DNA of 64,000 bases from CAWCGU01 sp963838095 (GTDB taxonomy: Bacteria; Actinomycetota; Thermoleophilia; Solirubrobacterales; 70-9), in contig CAWIPO010000006.1 of the NCBI GenBank assembly GCA_963838095.1, positions 806,001-870,000 of the forward strand. Direction: 5' to 3'. How positions within the stretch are numbered: the first letter of the stretch is position 1; each line of letters starts with the position of its first letter. Shown in pieces: positions 53,400 through 60,464 of this stretch. Both the position numbers and the translations under genes were made by a program. The notes under the pieces are model-generated. The model saw only the letters and a program-made list of their open reading frames with translations, did no database searches and was not told where the DNA came from.

Positions 53400-53704
53400 G
53401 GACGGCCGTCGCGAAGGCGAAGACGCCACTGATGGTGACCGGTGCCGCGATCGCCGGCGTCGCGGGCGGCGCGGTATTGAAGGACAGGCTCTCCCGAAAC
53501 CACTCGAACGGTCTCGTCGGGCGGCTGAAGGGCGTCTCGCTGCCGAGTCCGCCCAAGAGCCTCGATGTCGAGAAGTTGACGAACATCGACTTCGACAAGA
53601 TCGCCTCGACCGCCCAGCGGATAAGCACCTACGGTCGTCAGGTCGACGAGGTCGCGAGCGCCGTCAAGCGTGCGAGCGAGTCGGCCAAGAAGGGCAGCAA
53701 GTAG
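53396..53704 (+). CDS. Small protein with one glycine-rich hydrophobic segment
   Basis: A 102-residue protein from GTG 53396: a basic start (RTAVAKAKTP), then a hydrophobic Gly/Ala segment (LMVTGAAIAGVAGGAVL, residues 12-28) that could cross or insert into a membrane, then a polar region (DIDFDKIAST pattern in KLTNIDFDKIASTAQRISTY) with an amphipathic helix ending Lys-rich. I do not recognise a family. It may instead be the C-terminal part of the preceding gene. The next gene (CsbD-like) starts 15 bp downstream. Confidence 0.6.
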   Translation: MRTAVAKAKTPLMVTGAAIAGVAGGAVLKDRLSRNHSNGLVGRLKGVSLPSPPKSLDVEKLTNIDFDKIASTAQRISTYGRQVDEVASAVKRASESAKKGSK

Positions 53705-53718
53705 CGAAAGGAGGAGAG

Positions 53719-53898
53719 ATGAGCGGCGGAAAGGTTGATGAGATCAAGGGCCGCGCGAAGAAGGTGGCCGGCGAGGCGACCGGAAACGAGAGCCTCAAGG
53801 ACCGCGGCCGTATAGACCGTGCGAGCGGCAAGGCCAAGAAGGCCGTCGGCGCCGGCGCGGAGAAGATGAAGAAGGCGCACCGCAAGGTGACGCCGTAG
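53719..53898 (+). CDS. CsbD-family stress protein
   Basis: A 59-residue CsbD-like protein: MSGGKVDEIKGRAKKVAGEA and LKDRGRIDRASGKAKKAVGA show the characteristic KGxxKxxxGxxTGxxxLxxxG pattern. CsbD of Bacillus is controlled by SigB and accumulates in general stress; its biochemical role is unknown. The ATG at 53719 has a strong GGAGGAG ribosome site. Its presence supports stress control of this operon. Confidence 0.88.
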   Translation: MSGGKVDEIKGRAKKVAGEATGNESLKDRGRIDRASGKAKKAVGAGAEKMKKAHRKVTP

Positions 53899-54240
53899 CA
53901 GTCGGGCAGGGGCGGGCGCCCGCAAGCGCGGCGTTCCGCCGCTGGACCCACCGCTCCGGACTACGCGGGGGGTAACAACGATCGGCTCGAACGGGTCTTC
54001 GGAGGCCGCACCGTCAGGGGCGCGTCCACGTACAGCGGCACCATCACATTCGGACAGCGCCGGCTGCAACAGGTCCAGCGCGGGCGGATCTCCGCGGATC
54101 TCCAGGGCGGCGCGGGGGTCGGTCTACCCCGCCGTTGTGGCCGGGTTTGCAGCGGCAACGGTTACGTCACTCCCAACCGGGTACCTGCACTGGGCGAACG
54201 AATCAAGGACGAACGACGACGCAGCGCTCAAGGAGGAGTG
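53899..54240. other. 342-bp stretch without a secure gene
   Basis: No clear start-to-stop gene is seen. One plus-strand frame is open to a stop at 54239-54241 and ends with a plausible hydrophobic segment (YPAVVAGFAAATVTSLPTGY) and ALKEE, overlapping the next ATG as TGATG. That overlap is typical of coupled genes. Its upstream part is low-complexity and has no start codon. A small membrane-peptide gene damaged by an indel is possible. The ribosome site for the next gene (AAGGAGGAG) lies at its 3' end. Confidence 0.35.
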
Positions 54241-55481
54241 ATGGCCAAGCAAAGGAACGGACCTCAGCGGCACGATCGGAGACGCGATTGGAAAGGTCGC
54301 GCGCGAGGCGACGCACAGCCTCTCCAGTAACGGGCACAAGCCGAGCTGGCCGAGCTTCCGGAACGGCAGCAGCAACGGGCTCTCCGGCGTTCGCGGAGTC
54401 GCTGCCGGCGCCGCGCTTGCAGCTGCGGTCCCGCTCGCGGTGAAGGGTGCGAGCAAGGCCGTCAAGGGTGCAAGCAACGCCGTCAAGGGCGCCAAGGACA
54501 CCGCGAAGGAGGGCGTGTCCGAAGCGGTCGGCGAGAAGGTCGACGAGGCCGGAGGCGCATCCGGGATCGCCAAGGAAGCCGGCAAGAAGCTGCTGCCGGG
54601 CGGCGGTGGCGACGAGAAGAGCGGATCAAAGAAGGGAACGCCGGGGGTCGGCAAGGGCCGCCGGATGCCCATCCAGCAAGGTGTCGACGTAGCGGTTCCG
54701 CTCGAAACGGCCTACAACCAGTGGACGCAGTTCGAGGAGTGGCCGCAGTTCATGCACCGCCTCGACCGCGTCACCCAGGAGGACGACTGCACGGTCTCCT
54801 TCAGGACGAAGGTGTGGGGAATCTCGAAGGAATTCGTCGGCGAGATCGTCGAGCAGCGTCCGGACGAGCGCATCCAGTGGACGGTAACCCAGGGCGTCAC
54901 CCACACCGGAGTCGTCAGCTTCCACGAGCTCGCACCGCGCCTGACTCGGATTGAGGTCTCGCTCGACGTCGAGCCCGGCTCGCTGATCGAGAAAGGCGGG
55001 CCGCGGGATGCGGCACGTGAAGCGGGCCGTACGGGCCGATCTCGCGCGCTTCAAGGCTTTCATCGAGATCCAGGAGGTCGAAACCGGCGCCTGGCGCGGC
55101 GTGATCCACGACGGCGAGATGGTCGAGAAGCACAAGGACAGCTACGACAAGAAGCGCGACTACGCCGAGTTTGACGACGTATTCGACACCGAGCACTCGC
55201 ACACGCCCCAGACCGGAAACGGCAGTGGCTCATCGCGAGCGGGTTCCACCCGCTCGAGTCGCTCGAAGCGCAGCTCGTCGAGCGGGCGCGGGCGCTCGAG
55301 CGGATCGAAGCGGGGCTCGTCGAGCGGTCGCGCCCGCGCGAGCGGAGGCAGCGCCTCTTCTCGCAGCAAGGCGTCGAGCCGCGGGAAGGCGTCGAGCAAG
55401 TCGTCCGGCAGCCGCTCTCGCTCCGGCTCGAGCAGCTCGAGGTCGAGCGGCTCACGCAAGCGAAGCGGATCGCGTTCGTGA
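54241..55481 (+). pseudogene. SRPBCC-domain protein with Ser/Arg-rich C-terminal tail, two frameshifts
   Basis: The frame starts MAKQ at 54241. One extra base in AAAGG near 54252 shifts it to GTDLSGTIGDAIGKVAREAT. An Ala/Lys repeat region follows (VKGASKAVKGASNAVKGAKD), then an SRPBCC/polyketide cyclase-like domain (GVDVAVPLETAYNQWTQFEE, WPQFMHRLDRVTQ, WGISKEFVGEIVEQRPDERI). A second extra base near 54990 shifts the frame to MRHVKRAVRADLARFKAFIE. The last 85 residues are Ser, Arg, Gly and Lys (SSGRGRSSGSKRGSSSGRA). The corrected length is about 412. SRPBCC proteins bind hydrophobic ligands. The fused disordered tail links it to its neighbours. Confidence 0.75.
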
Positions 55482-55491
55482 TCGGAGGAGG

Positions 55492-55632
55492 ATGAGCGAT
55501 GAAGGAATTCCTGGAAAGGTGACCGCCGATCGGATCGGCGGCGATAAGCCGAATGCCCCGCGCGCGATCGGAGCCGCGGTAGTCGTCGGCGCAACGGCCA
55601 GCGTCCTCACCTACCGGCTGCTGCGGCACTAG
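55492..55632 (+). CDS. Very small protein with one hydrophobic segment
   Basis: A 46-residue protein (MSDEGIPGKVTADRIGGDKP) ending in a hydrophobic glycine/alanine segment (AIGAAVVVGATASVLTY) and the basic tail RLLRH. Membrane association is likely. A GGAGGAGG ribosome site directly precedes the ATG, closer than usual, so a downstream GTG start (KVTADR) is possible. It lies 10 bp after the SRPBCC gene and is part of the same run of genes. I do not recognise a family. Confidence 0.55.
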   Translation: MSDEGIPGKVTADRIGGDKPNAPRAIGAAVVVGATASVLTYRLLRH

Positions 55633-55659
55633 GGGTCGCAGGGCTCGAATGGGAGAGCG

Positions 55660-55896
55660 ATGATGGATCTCGACGTCAACCGGATTGCCACCACGGCGCT
55701 CCAGGCGCTGCTCGACGGCGACGCGCAATCCGAGAACGGCCGCGCCCCCGAGCCGAAGCGGCACGCCCTGGGAACCGTCGGAGCCATGGGGCTCGGCCTG
55801 GCGCTGGCCGCGGGGGCCCGGATGGCGTACGTGAAGGCGCGCAACCTGGACATCGAGCAGTTCGCGGAAGCCGTTGAGGATCGACTGAAGAGCTAG
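55660..55896 (+). CDS. Small protein with one hydrophobic segment
   Basis: A 78-residue protein: an acidic N-terminal helix (DLDVNRIATTALQALLDGDA), a polar linker, one glycine-rich hydrophobic segment (ALGTVGAMGLGLALAAGARM), and an amphipathic C-terminal helix (NLDIEQFAEAVEDRLKS). The layout resembles 53396 and 55492: short soluble part, one insertion-prone segment, then charged residues. GGGAG precedes paired ATG codons (55660, 55663). The function is unknown. Confidence 0.65.
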   Translation: MMDLDVNRIATTALQALLDGDAQSENGRAPEPKRHALGTVGAMGLGLALAAGARMAYVKARNLDIEQFAEAVEDRLKS

Positions 55897-55918
55897 AGCA
55901 CACGAAAGGAAGTTCGGG

Positions 55919-56794
55919 ATGGCCCAGAAGAAGAGCAGCAGGAGCCGGTCGAGTTCGGGTAACGGGCGCAAGTCGTCGTCGAGCAACGGGCGCAAGTCGT
56001 CGCAGAACGGGCGCAAGTCCTCCCAGCGCAAGCGCTCCCAGAAGGAATTCCCCGACTACTCGGTCATCGACCCGAACGACATCCCGGAAGGCCCGGACGT
56101 CCTCCTCGACGTCCCGGTCGTGAAGGTCGACGAGATCGACATCGAGGTCGACGACCTGCGCGCGCAGGTGGCGGTGCTCGCCGAGGTCCGCGATCTCGTC
56201 CAGCTCAGCGTCGGCGTCGACGCCAGCCTCGGCAAGGTCGAGCTGAAGATCGAGGGCGTCGAGGCCCAGGCGCTGCTGAAGGCGCGGCTCGACAACGTCG
56301 GCTTGATCCTTGAGCGCGTGCTGATGTCGCTGGATCGCAATCCCGAGCTGCTGGAGGGAATCGGGAAGGCGGTCGAGGAGGTCGGCAAGGGAGGCGGCCA
56401 CTTCCTCGGCGAGACGGGAGAGGCGATCGAGGATGTGGGCGAGGGCGCCCAGGGCGCGGTCCAGGACGTCGGCAAAGGCGCGGGACAGGCCGTCGGTCAG
56501 ATCGGTGAGGGCGCGAGCCACGCCGTCGGCCAGGTGGGCCAGGGCGCGGGCCAGGCGGTCGGCGAGGTCGGGCAGGGAGCGAACCAGGCGCTTCAGGGAG
56601 TCGGCCAGGGCGCCCAGCAGGGCGTCGCTGGACTTGGCCAAGGAGCTGCACAGGGCGTCCAGGGTGTCGGCCAGGGGGCTGGCCAGGGCGTGCAGGGCGT
56701 CGGCCAGGGCGCCCGGCAGGCGACCGAGAACCTCGCACAGGGTGGCGGGCAAGCGCAAGGACAAGGCAAGCAGCAGCAGGGAGGAGGCAGCTGA
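55919..56794 (+). CDS. Eleven-residue repeat protein, paralogue 1
   Basis: A 291-residue protein in four parts. Residues 1-45 are a basic Ser/Arg/Lys/Asn/Gly-rich tail (KKSSRSRSSSGNGRKSSS). Residues 58-146 are a conserved beta/alpha domain (PDVLLDVPVVKVDEIDIEVD; GKVELKIEGVEAQALLKARL; LILERVLMSLDRNPELL). Residues 174-272 are exactly nine tandem 11-mers (consensus GxGAxQAVGxV). A Gln/Gly tail ends it. About two thirds of the domain is identical to the next gene's. I know no function for the domain. The repeats could form an amphipathic helix or sheet that binds membranes or other proteins (inferred). An AAAGGAAG site precedes the ATG, and the stop overlaps the next ATG (TGATG). Confidence 0.75.
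   Translation: MAQKKSSRSRSSSGNGRKSSSSNGRKSSQNGRKSSQRKRSQKEFPDYSVIDPNDIPEGPDVLLDVPVVKVDEIDIEVDDLRAQVAVLAEVRDLVQLSVGVDASLGKVELKIEGVEAQALLKARLDNVGLILERVLMSLDRNPELLEGIGKAVEEVGKGGGHFLGETGEAIEDVGEGAQGAVQDVGKGAGQAVGQIGEGASHAVGQVGQGAGQAVGEVGQGANQALQGVGQGAQQGVAGLGQGAAQGVQGVGQGAGQGVQGVGQGARQATENLAQGGGQAQGQGKQQQGGGS
56438..56734 (+). repeat. Nine tandem 33-bp units coding 11-residue repeats
   Basis: Nine uninterrupted units of exactly 33 bp encode GEGAQGAVQDV, GKGAGQAVGQI, GEGASHAVGQV, GQGAGQAVGEV, GQGANQALQGV, GQGAQQGVAGL, GQGAAQGVQGV, GQGAGQGVQGV and GQGARQATENL. Gly is fixed at position 1, Ala near position 4, and a branched aliphatic at position 11. Units diverge at the third codon base, so the array is old rather than a recent slippage product. 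Confidence 0.85.
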
Positions 56795-58296
56795 TGGCCG
56801 CACAGAAGACGAAGTCGAGCTCGCAGGGGACCAAGTCGCGGTCCCGTTCGCAGAATTCGAAGTCCCGCTCGCAGGGAACCAAGTCGCGCTCGCAGAATTC
56901 GAAGTCGCGCTCGCGGGCATCCAGCTCCCGCTCGCAGAACGGGAAGCGCTCCTCGGGCGGCGTCACCGCCAAGGACGTGAGGTCATCCCAGCGCGGCAGC
57001 TCCAAAGGGCGGCGCGCATCGGAGAAGACGGGCAAGTACCGCTTCGCCCAGAATGTCGCCGGTTCGGGGACGGTCGCAGAGCGCGAATACGAGGCCTACG
57101 CGCTCTCCGACATCGAGGACCCGCGCGGCGATCCAGATGTCCTTCTCGACATCCCCGTGATCAAGATCGACTCGATCCATCTCGAGCTGGACGACCTCGA
57201 TGCGCACGTGGCCCTGATGGCCAAGGTCCTCGATCTCGTCCATCTCAATGTGGGGGTGGACGTGCACTTGGGCAAGCTCCGCATCGACATCAAGGGTGTG
57301 GAGGCGCAGGCGCTGCTGAAAGTCCGGCTGGATCGCGTCACCGCGATCGTGGACCGCGTGTTGACCACGCTCGACCGCAACCCCGAGCTCGTCAAGAGTC
57401 TCGGACGCACCGTCGAACACATCGGCCGGGGTGCAGGGCACGCAGTGGGTGAAGCCGGCGAGGCGGTTGAAGACGTCGGCGAGGGCGCCGGGCAGGCGGT
57501 GGGCGACATCGGATCCGGCGCGGGCCAGGCCGTCGGCGAGCTCGGCGAAGGCGCGAGCGAGGCCGTGGGCCAGATCGGCGAGGGCGCCGGTGAGGCGGTT
57601 GGTCAGGTCGGCGAGGGCGCCGGACAGGCCGTCGGCGACATCGGCCAGGGCGCCGGCCAGGCGGTGGGCGATGTCGGCCAAGGTGCCGGGCAGGCCGTCG
57701 GCGACATCGGTCAGGGAGCCGGGCAGGCCGTCGGCGACGTCGGCCAGGGCGCCGGCGAGGCCGTGGGCAACCTCGATCAGACCGTGCAGGGCCTCGGCGA
57801 GACCGCGGGGCAGGCCGGTCAGGCCGTCGGTCAGGCGGCCGAAGGGGTCGGTCAGGCCGGCGAAGGAGCCGGCCAGGCAGTCGGCGGCGTCGCGCAGGGT
57901 GCGACGGGCGCCGTTGGGGAGCTGGGCAACGCTGCCGGAGGCCTTTTGCAGGGCGGCGGCGATGGCGGTGGCCAAGGCGGCGGCGGAAACGGTGCCGGAG
58001 CGGGCGGTGCCGGCGCAGGCGGCGTCGCGAAGCTGGCGGTGAAGGCCGTCGCCAAGGAGCTCACCGAGGTGGCCAAGGGGGAGGCGAAGGAGCTCGGCCT
58101 CGCGGCGGCCCGGAAGGCCCAGGAGGTCGGCGAGCGCCGCAAGCAGCGCAAGGCCGACGACGCCAACGCCACCGAGGCTGCGATGCGAACCGCCGAGGAG
58201 CTCAGCGTCGACATCGAGGAAGTCGACGGCACCGGTCCCCAGGGCCGGATCACGATCCGCGACGTGAAGAAGGCTAAGGAGGCCGCAAGCGCGTGA
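56794..58296 (+). CDS. Eleven-residue repeat protein, paralogue 2, with E3-binding-like C-terminus
   Basis: A 500-residue protein. Residues 1-80 are a Ser/Arg/Lys/Gln tail with near-repeats of SRSQNSKSRSQGTK. Residues 112-200 are the same domain as in the upstream paralogue (PDVLLDIPVIKIDSIHLELD; KGVEAQALLKVRLDRV). Residues 229-327 are nine tandem 11-mers. A degenerate Gly/Gln/Ala stretch to about 415 and a helical Lys/Glu segment (AVKAVAKELTEVAKGEAKEL) follow. The last 42 residues (AEELSVDIEEVDGTGPQGRI, then TIRDVKKAK) match the peripheral-subunit-binding (E3-binding) domain of 2-oxoacid dehydrogenase E2 proteins in pattern. No lipoyl or catalytic domain is present. The domain here may be a protein- or DNA-contact module (inferred). 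Confidence 0.75.
   Translation: MAAQKTKSSSQGTKSRSRSQNSKSRSQGTKSRSQNSKSRSRASSSRSQNGKRSSGGVTAKDVRSSQRGSSKGRRASEKTGKYRFAQNVAGSGTVAEREYEAYALSDIEDPRGDPDVLLDIPVIKIDSIHLELDDLDAHVALMAKVLDLVHLNVGVDVHLGKLRIDIKGVEAQALLKVRLDRVTAIVDRVLTTLDRNPELVKSLGRTVEHIGRGAGHAVGEAGEAVEDVGEGAGQAVGDIGSGAGQAVGELGEGASEAVGQIGEGAGEAVGQVGEGAGQAVGDIGQGAGQAVGDVGQGAGQAVGDIGQGAGQAVGDVGQGAGEAVGNLDQTVQGLGETAGQAGQAVGQAAEGVGQAGEGAGQAVGGVAQGATGAVGELGNAAGGLLQGGGDGGGQGGGGNGAGAGGAGAGGVAKLAVKAVAKELTEVAKGEAKELGLAAARKAQEVGERRKQRKADDANATEAAMRTAEELSVDIEEVDGTGPQGRITIRDVKKAKEAASA
57478..57774 (+). repeat. Nine tandem 33-bp units coding 11-residue repeats, paralogue 2
   Basis: Nine 33-bp units encode GEGAGQAVGDI, GSGAGQAVGEL, GEGASEAVGQI, GEGAGEAVGQV, GEGAGQAVGDI, GQGAGQAVGDV, GQGAGQAVGDI, GQGAGQAVGDV and GQGAGEAVGNL. 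The middle units are more alike than those of the other paralogue, suggesting more recent homogenisation here. The number nine and the closing NL are shared with the upstream array. Confidence 0.88.
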
Positions 58297-58577
58297 GCGC
58301 AAGGAAGGGCGACCCCGACCGCGTCGACAACCCGGACGTCGAGATCGGCGCGTCGGTGAGGGCCAAGCGCCTCCGCTTTCGCGAAAAGCCGAAGACGAAG
58401 GTCGAGCTACACGGCGAGTCGCGCGTGGGCGACCGCCACCAGGAGCTGGAGATGGCCTCGGGCAGCGAGCGCGTGAACCTGCCCGAGGAGGTCGAGCCGG
58501 GAGTCACCTACCGGAACGTCCGCGTCCGCTGGCTCGCCTCCGCAAGGCTCGAGGACCCCGACTCGGCTGACGACTGA
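58293..58577 (+). CDS. Small conserved-looking protein of unknown function
   Basis: A 94-residue soluble protein, mixed-charge (KRLRFREKPKTKVELHGES; VNLPEEVEPGVTYRNVRVRW). It starts at GTG overlapping the stop of the repeat protein (GTGA), so it belongs to the same operon. The strand-rich C-terminal half with the YRNVRVRWLASARL segment suggests a small beta domain. I do not recognise a family. It is the last gene of the run; 165 bp follow before the tRNA-Ser gene on the other strand. Confidence 0.7.
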   Translation: MSARKGDPDRVDNPDVEIGASVRAKRLRFREKPKTKVELHGESRVGDRHQELEMASGSERVNLPEEVEPGVTYRNVRVRWLASARLEDPDSADD

Positions 58578-58742
58578 TCAGACTCCCGGGTCACCTCGTG
58601 ATCGTCGTCATCGGCCGAGTCAGATGTGCGGAGGAGAACCGCGGCAAGCTGATCGCAGCCGCATCTGCCGAGTTTGCAAAGCGATTGCGAGAGCTGGTCT
58701 CGGAGCGTCCGGCGAGGTCGAAATCCGGGCTAGAGCCGAAAA

Positions 58743-58831
58743 CGGAGGGGGTGGGATTCGAACCCACGGACCGAGCGAACCCGGTCAACAGCTTTCAAGG
58801 CTGCCGCATTCAACCGCTCTGCCACCCCTCC
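58743..58831 (-). tRNA. tRNA-Ser (anticodon TGA)
   Basis: An 89-nt class II tRNA on the minus strand. The 5' acceptor is GGAGGGG pairing with CCCCTCC plus discriminator G. The anticodon arm is GCAGC-CTTGAAA-GCTGT with anticodon TGA. A long variable arm (CCGGGTTCGCTCGG) follows, and the T-arm is GTGGGTTCGAATCCCAC. CCA is not encoded. It decodes UCN serine codons. Confidence 0.95.
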
Positions 58832-58913
58832 GGGTGCACGCACAACATGATCGCGCTTTGTGAGATGCGTCACTGATCGATGTCAGCCGGATTGATTGCT
58901 TCACCCCATATAT

Positions 58914-60464
58914 ATGCTGGCCGCGGATGTGACCAGCAGCGCCGGCAAAGATCCGGACCGCTCTGTCTACGAGATCGAGGAAGGGGAAGAGGAGGAGCGC
59001 TCGTGGCTTCGGCGGTATGCCCCGCTCATGGGGCTGATCGGTGTGCTCGCGGCGGTCGCGTTCATCCTCCTCAGCAGCGGCGATGAGTACGAGATCGTCG
59101 CCGAGTTCGCTAACGCCAGCCAGCTGACCGAGGGCAACGAGGTCGTGGTCGCGCGGCGACGCCGTCGGCGCCGTCAAGCGAATATCGAGCTCGGCGACAA
59201 CGGCCAGGCGCTCGTCACCTTCAACGTCAATGAGGACTTCTCGCCCCTCCCCCGCGGAACCACGGCAACGGTGCGCTCTTATTCCCTCTCCGGGCTCGCC
59301 AACCGCCAGATCCAGCTCACCCTCCCGCCCGAGGGCTCAGGCGGCGAGGAGATCCCCGACAACGGGACGATGACCCAGGCAGAGACCGTCTCCGAGGTAG
59401 ACCTCGACCAGGTCTTCAACACCCTCGATGACCGCACCGTCCGCAACCTGAAGAAGGTGATCCGCGGCTTCGAGATCTCCTACGACGGCGTCGGCGAGCA
59501 GGCAAACGAGGGCTTTCGCTACCTGAACCCGTTCCTTTCGACCTCCAGAGCGCTCTTCGGCGAGCTCGCCCGCGACGAGCGCTCCCTCGAGCAGCTGATC
59601 GTCGACACCTCGCGGCTCTCGGGAGCGCTCTCTGAAAGAGCCCCCGACATCAGCCAACTGGTCGGAAACCTCGACCGGATGATGAGCGCGATCGCCTCCC
59701 AATCAGAGGCGCTCGGGATCTCGGTGCAAGAGCTCCCCGAGTTCATGCGCACCGCGAACACCACCTTCGTCAACCTGCGGGCGGCGCTGGATGACCTCAC
59801 CCCGCTGGTCGAGGCCTCAAAGCCCGCCGCGATCCGCCTCCAGCCCTTCCTCGAGGCGCTCAGACAGACAGCCGCCGACGCCGTCCCCACGGTCGAGGGC
59901 CTCGACCAGGTCGTGCTCAGCCCCGGCGCGGGCAACGACCTCGTCGACCTCACCCGCCTCCAGGTCCCGCTCGAGGCGGCGGCGATCGGCTCCGGGGCCC
60001 CGAACTGCGGATCGAACCCGGAAACCGACTTCGACTCCGCCGCCAACGGCGACTTCACCGAGGGTGCCTTCGGGGAGTCGGTGTGCTCGCTTCGCAACGG
60101 GCTCCCGCCGCTGGCCTTCTTCCGCGCCTACTCGAACGAGCTGGTGAGTTGGTTTGACGGGTTCTCGCATTCGAACGGGACGGCGAACGACGCCAATGGA
60201 ACGATGGGACGGATCGGCACGATTTTCAACACCTTCAGCGTCGCCCCCGCCTCCGGCCTCCCCTTCATCGGCTCCGGCCCGAGCAGCTTCGACACCAGCC
60301 TCGACGTCGTCACCACCGGCTACAACCGCAAGTGCCCCGGCGCCAACGAGCGCCCGCTCGGCGTCGTCGCCCCCGACGATCACTCCGTCCCCTTCACCGA
60401 CGGCTCCTCCCCCTATACCGATCCGCTGAACTGCGATCCCTCGATGGTGGCGCCCGGGCCGTGA
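58914..60464 (+). CDS. MCE/MlaD-domain protein, orphan
   Basis: About 516 residues. An acidic N-terminus and a membrane helix (LMGLIGVLAAVAFILLSS) lead into one MCE domain (YEIVAEFANASQLTEGNEVV; LVTFNVNEDFSPLPRGTTAT; SLSGLANRQIQLTLPPEG). A long helical region (KKVIRGFEISYDGVGEQANE; LSERAPDISQLVGNLDRMMS) and a Cys-containing C-terminus follow. MCE proteins form hexameric channels carrying lipids across the envelope. At residues 79-88 the expected GDAVGAVKRI is replaced by RRRRRRRQAN: two compensating indels (59152-59174) leave the frame intact. Other mce genes or a permease are not nearby. ATG 58914 was preferred over TTG 58896. Confidence 0.85.
   Translation: MLAADVTSSAGKDPDRSVYEIEEGEEEERSWLRRYAPLMGLIGVLAAVAFILLSSGDEYEIVAEFANASQLTEGNEVVVARRRRRRRQANIELGDNGQALVTFNVNEDFSPLPRGTTATVRSYSLSGLANRQIQLTLPPEGSGGEEIPDNGTMTQAETVSEVDLDQVFNTLDDRTVRNLKKVIRGFEISYDGVGEQANEGFRYLNPFLSTSRALFGELARDERSLEQLIVDTSRLSGALSERAPDISQLVGNLDRMMSAIASQSEALGISVQELPEFMRTANTTFVNLRAALDDLTPLVEASKPAAIRLQPFLEALRQTAADAVPTVEGLDQVVLSPGAGNDLVDLTRLQVPLEAAAIGSGAPNCGSNPETDFDSAANGDFTEGAFGESVCSLRNGLPPLAFFRAYSNELVSWFDGFSHSNGTANDANGTMGRIGTIFNTFSVAPASGLPFIGSGPSSFDTSLDVVTTGYNRKCPGANERPLGVVAPDDHSVPFTDGSSPYTDPLNCDPSMVAPGP

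Noticed and set aside
53966..53975. GGGGGTAAC as an internal SigF promoter in the 342-bp gap
   Set aside because: The nearest GTTC is over 30 bp upstream, outside the allowed spacing.
56438..57774. 33-bp tandem repeats considered as a CRISPR array
   Set aside because: Units are contiguous without spacers, stay in coding frame, and vary mainly at third codon positions. They encode protein repeats.
53142..58577. A full gas-vesicle cluster
   Set aside because: No GvpA, GvpF/L, GvpG, GvpK, GvpN or GvpO sequence is present. Only accessory-like features recall such clusters, so only a weak hypothesis is kept.
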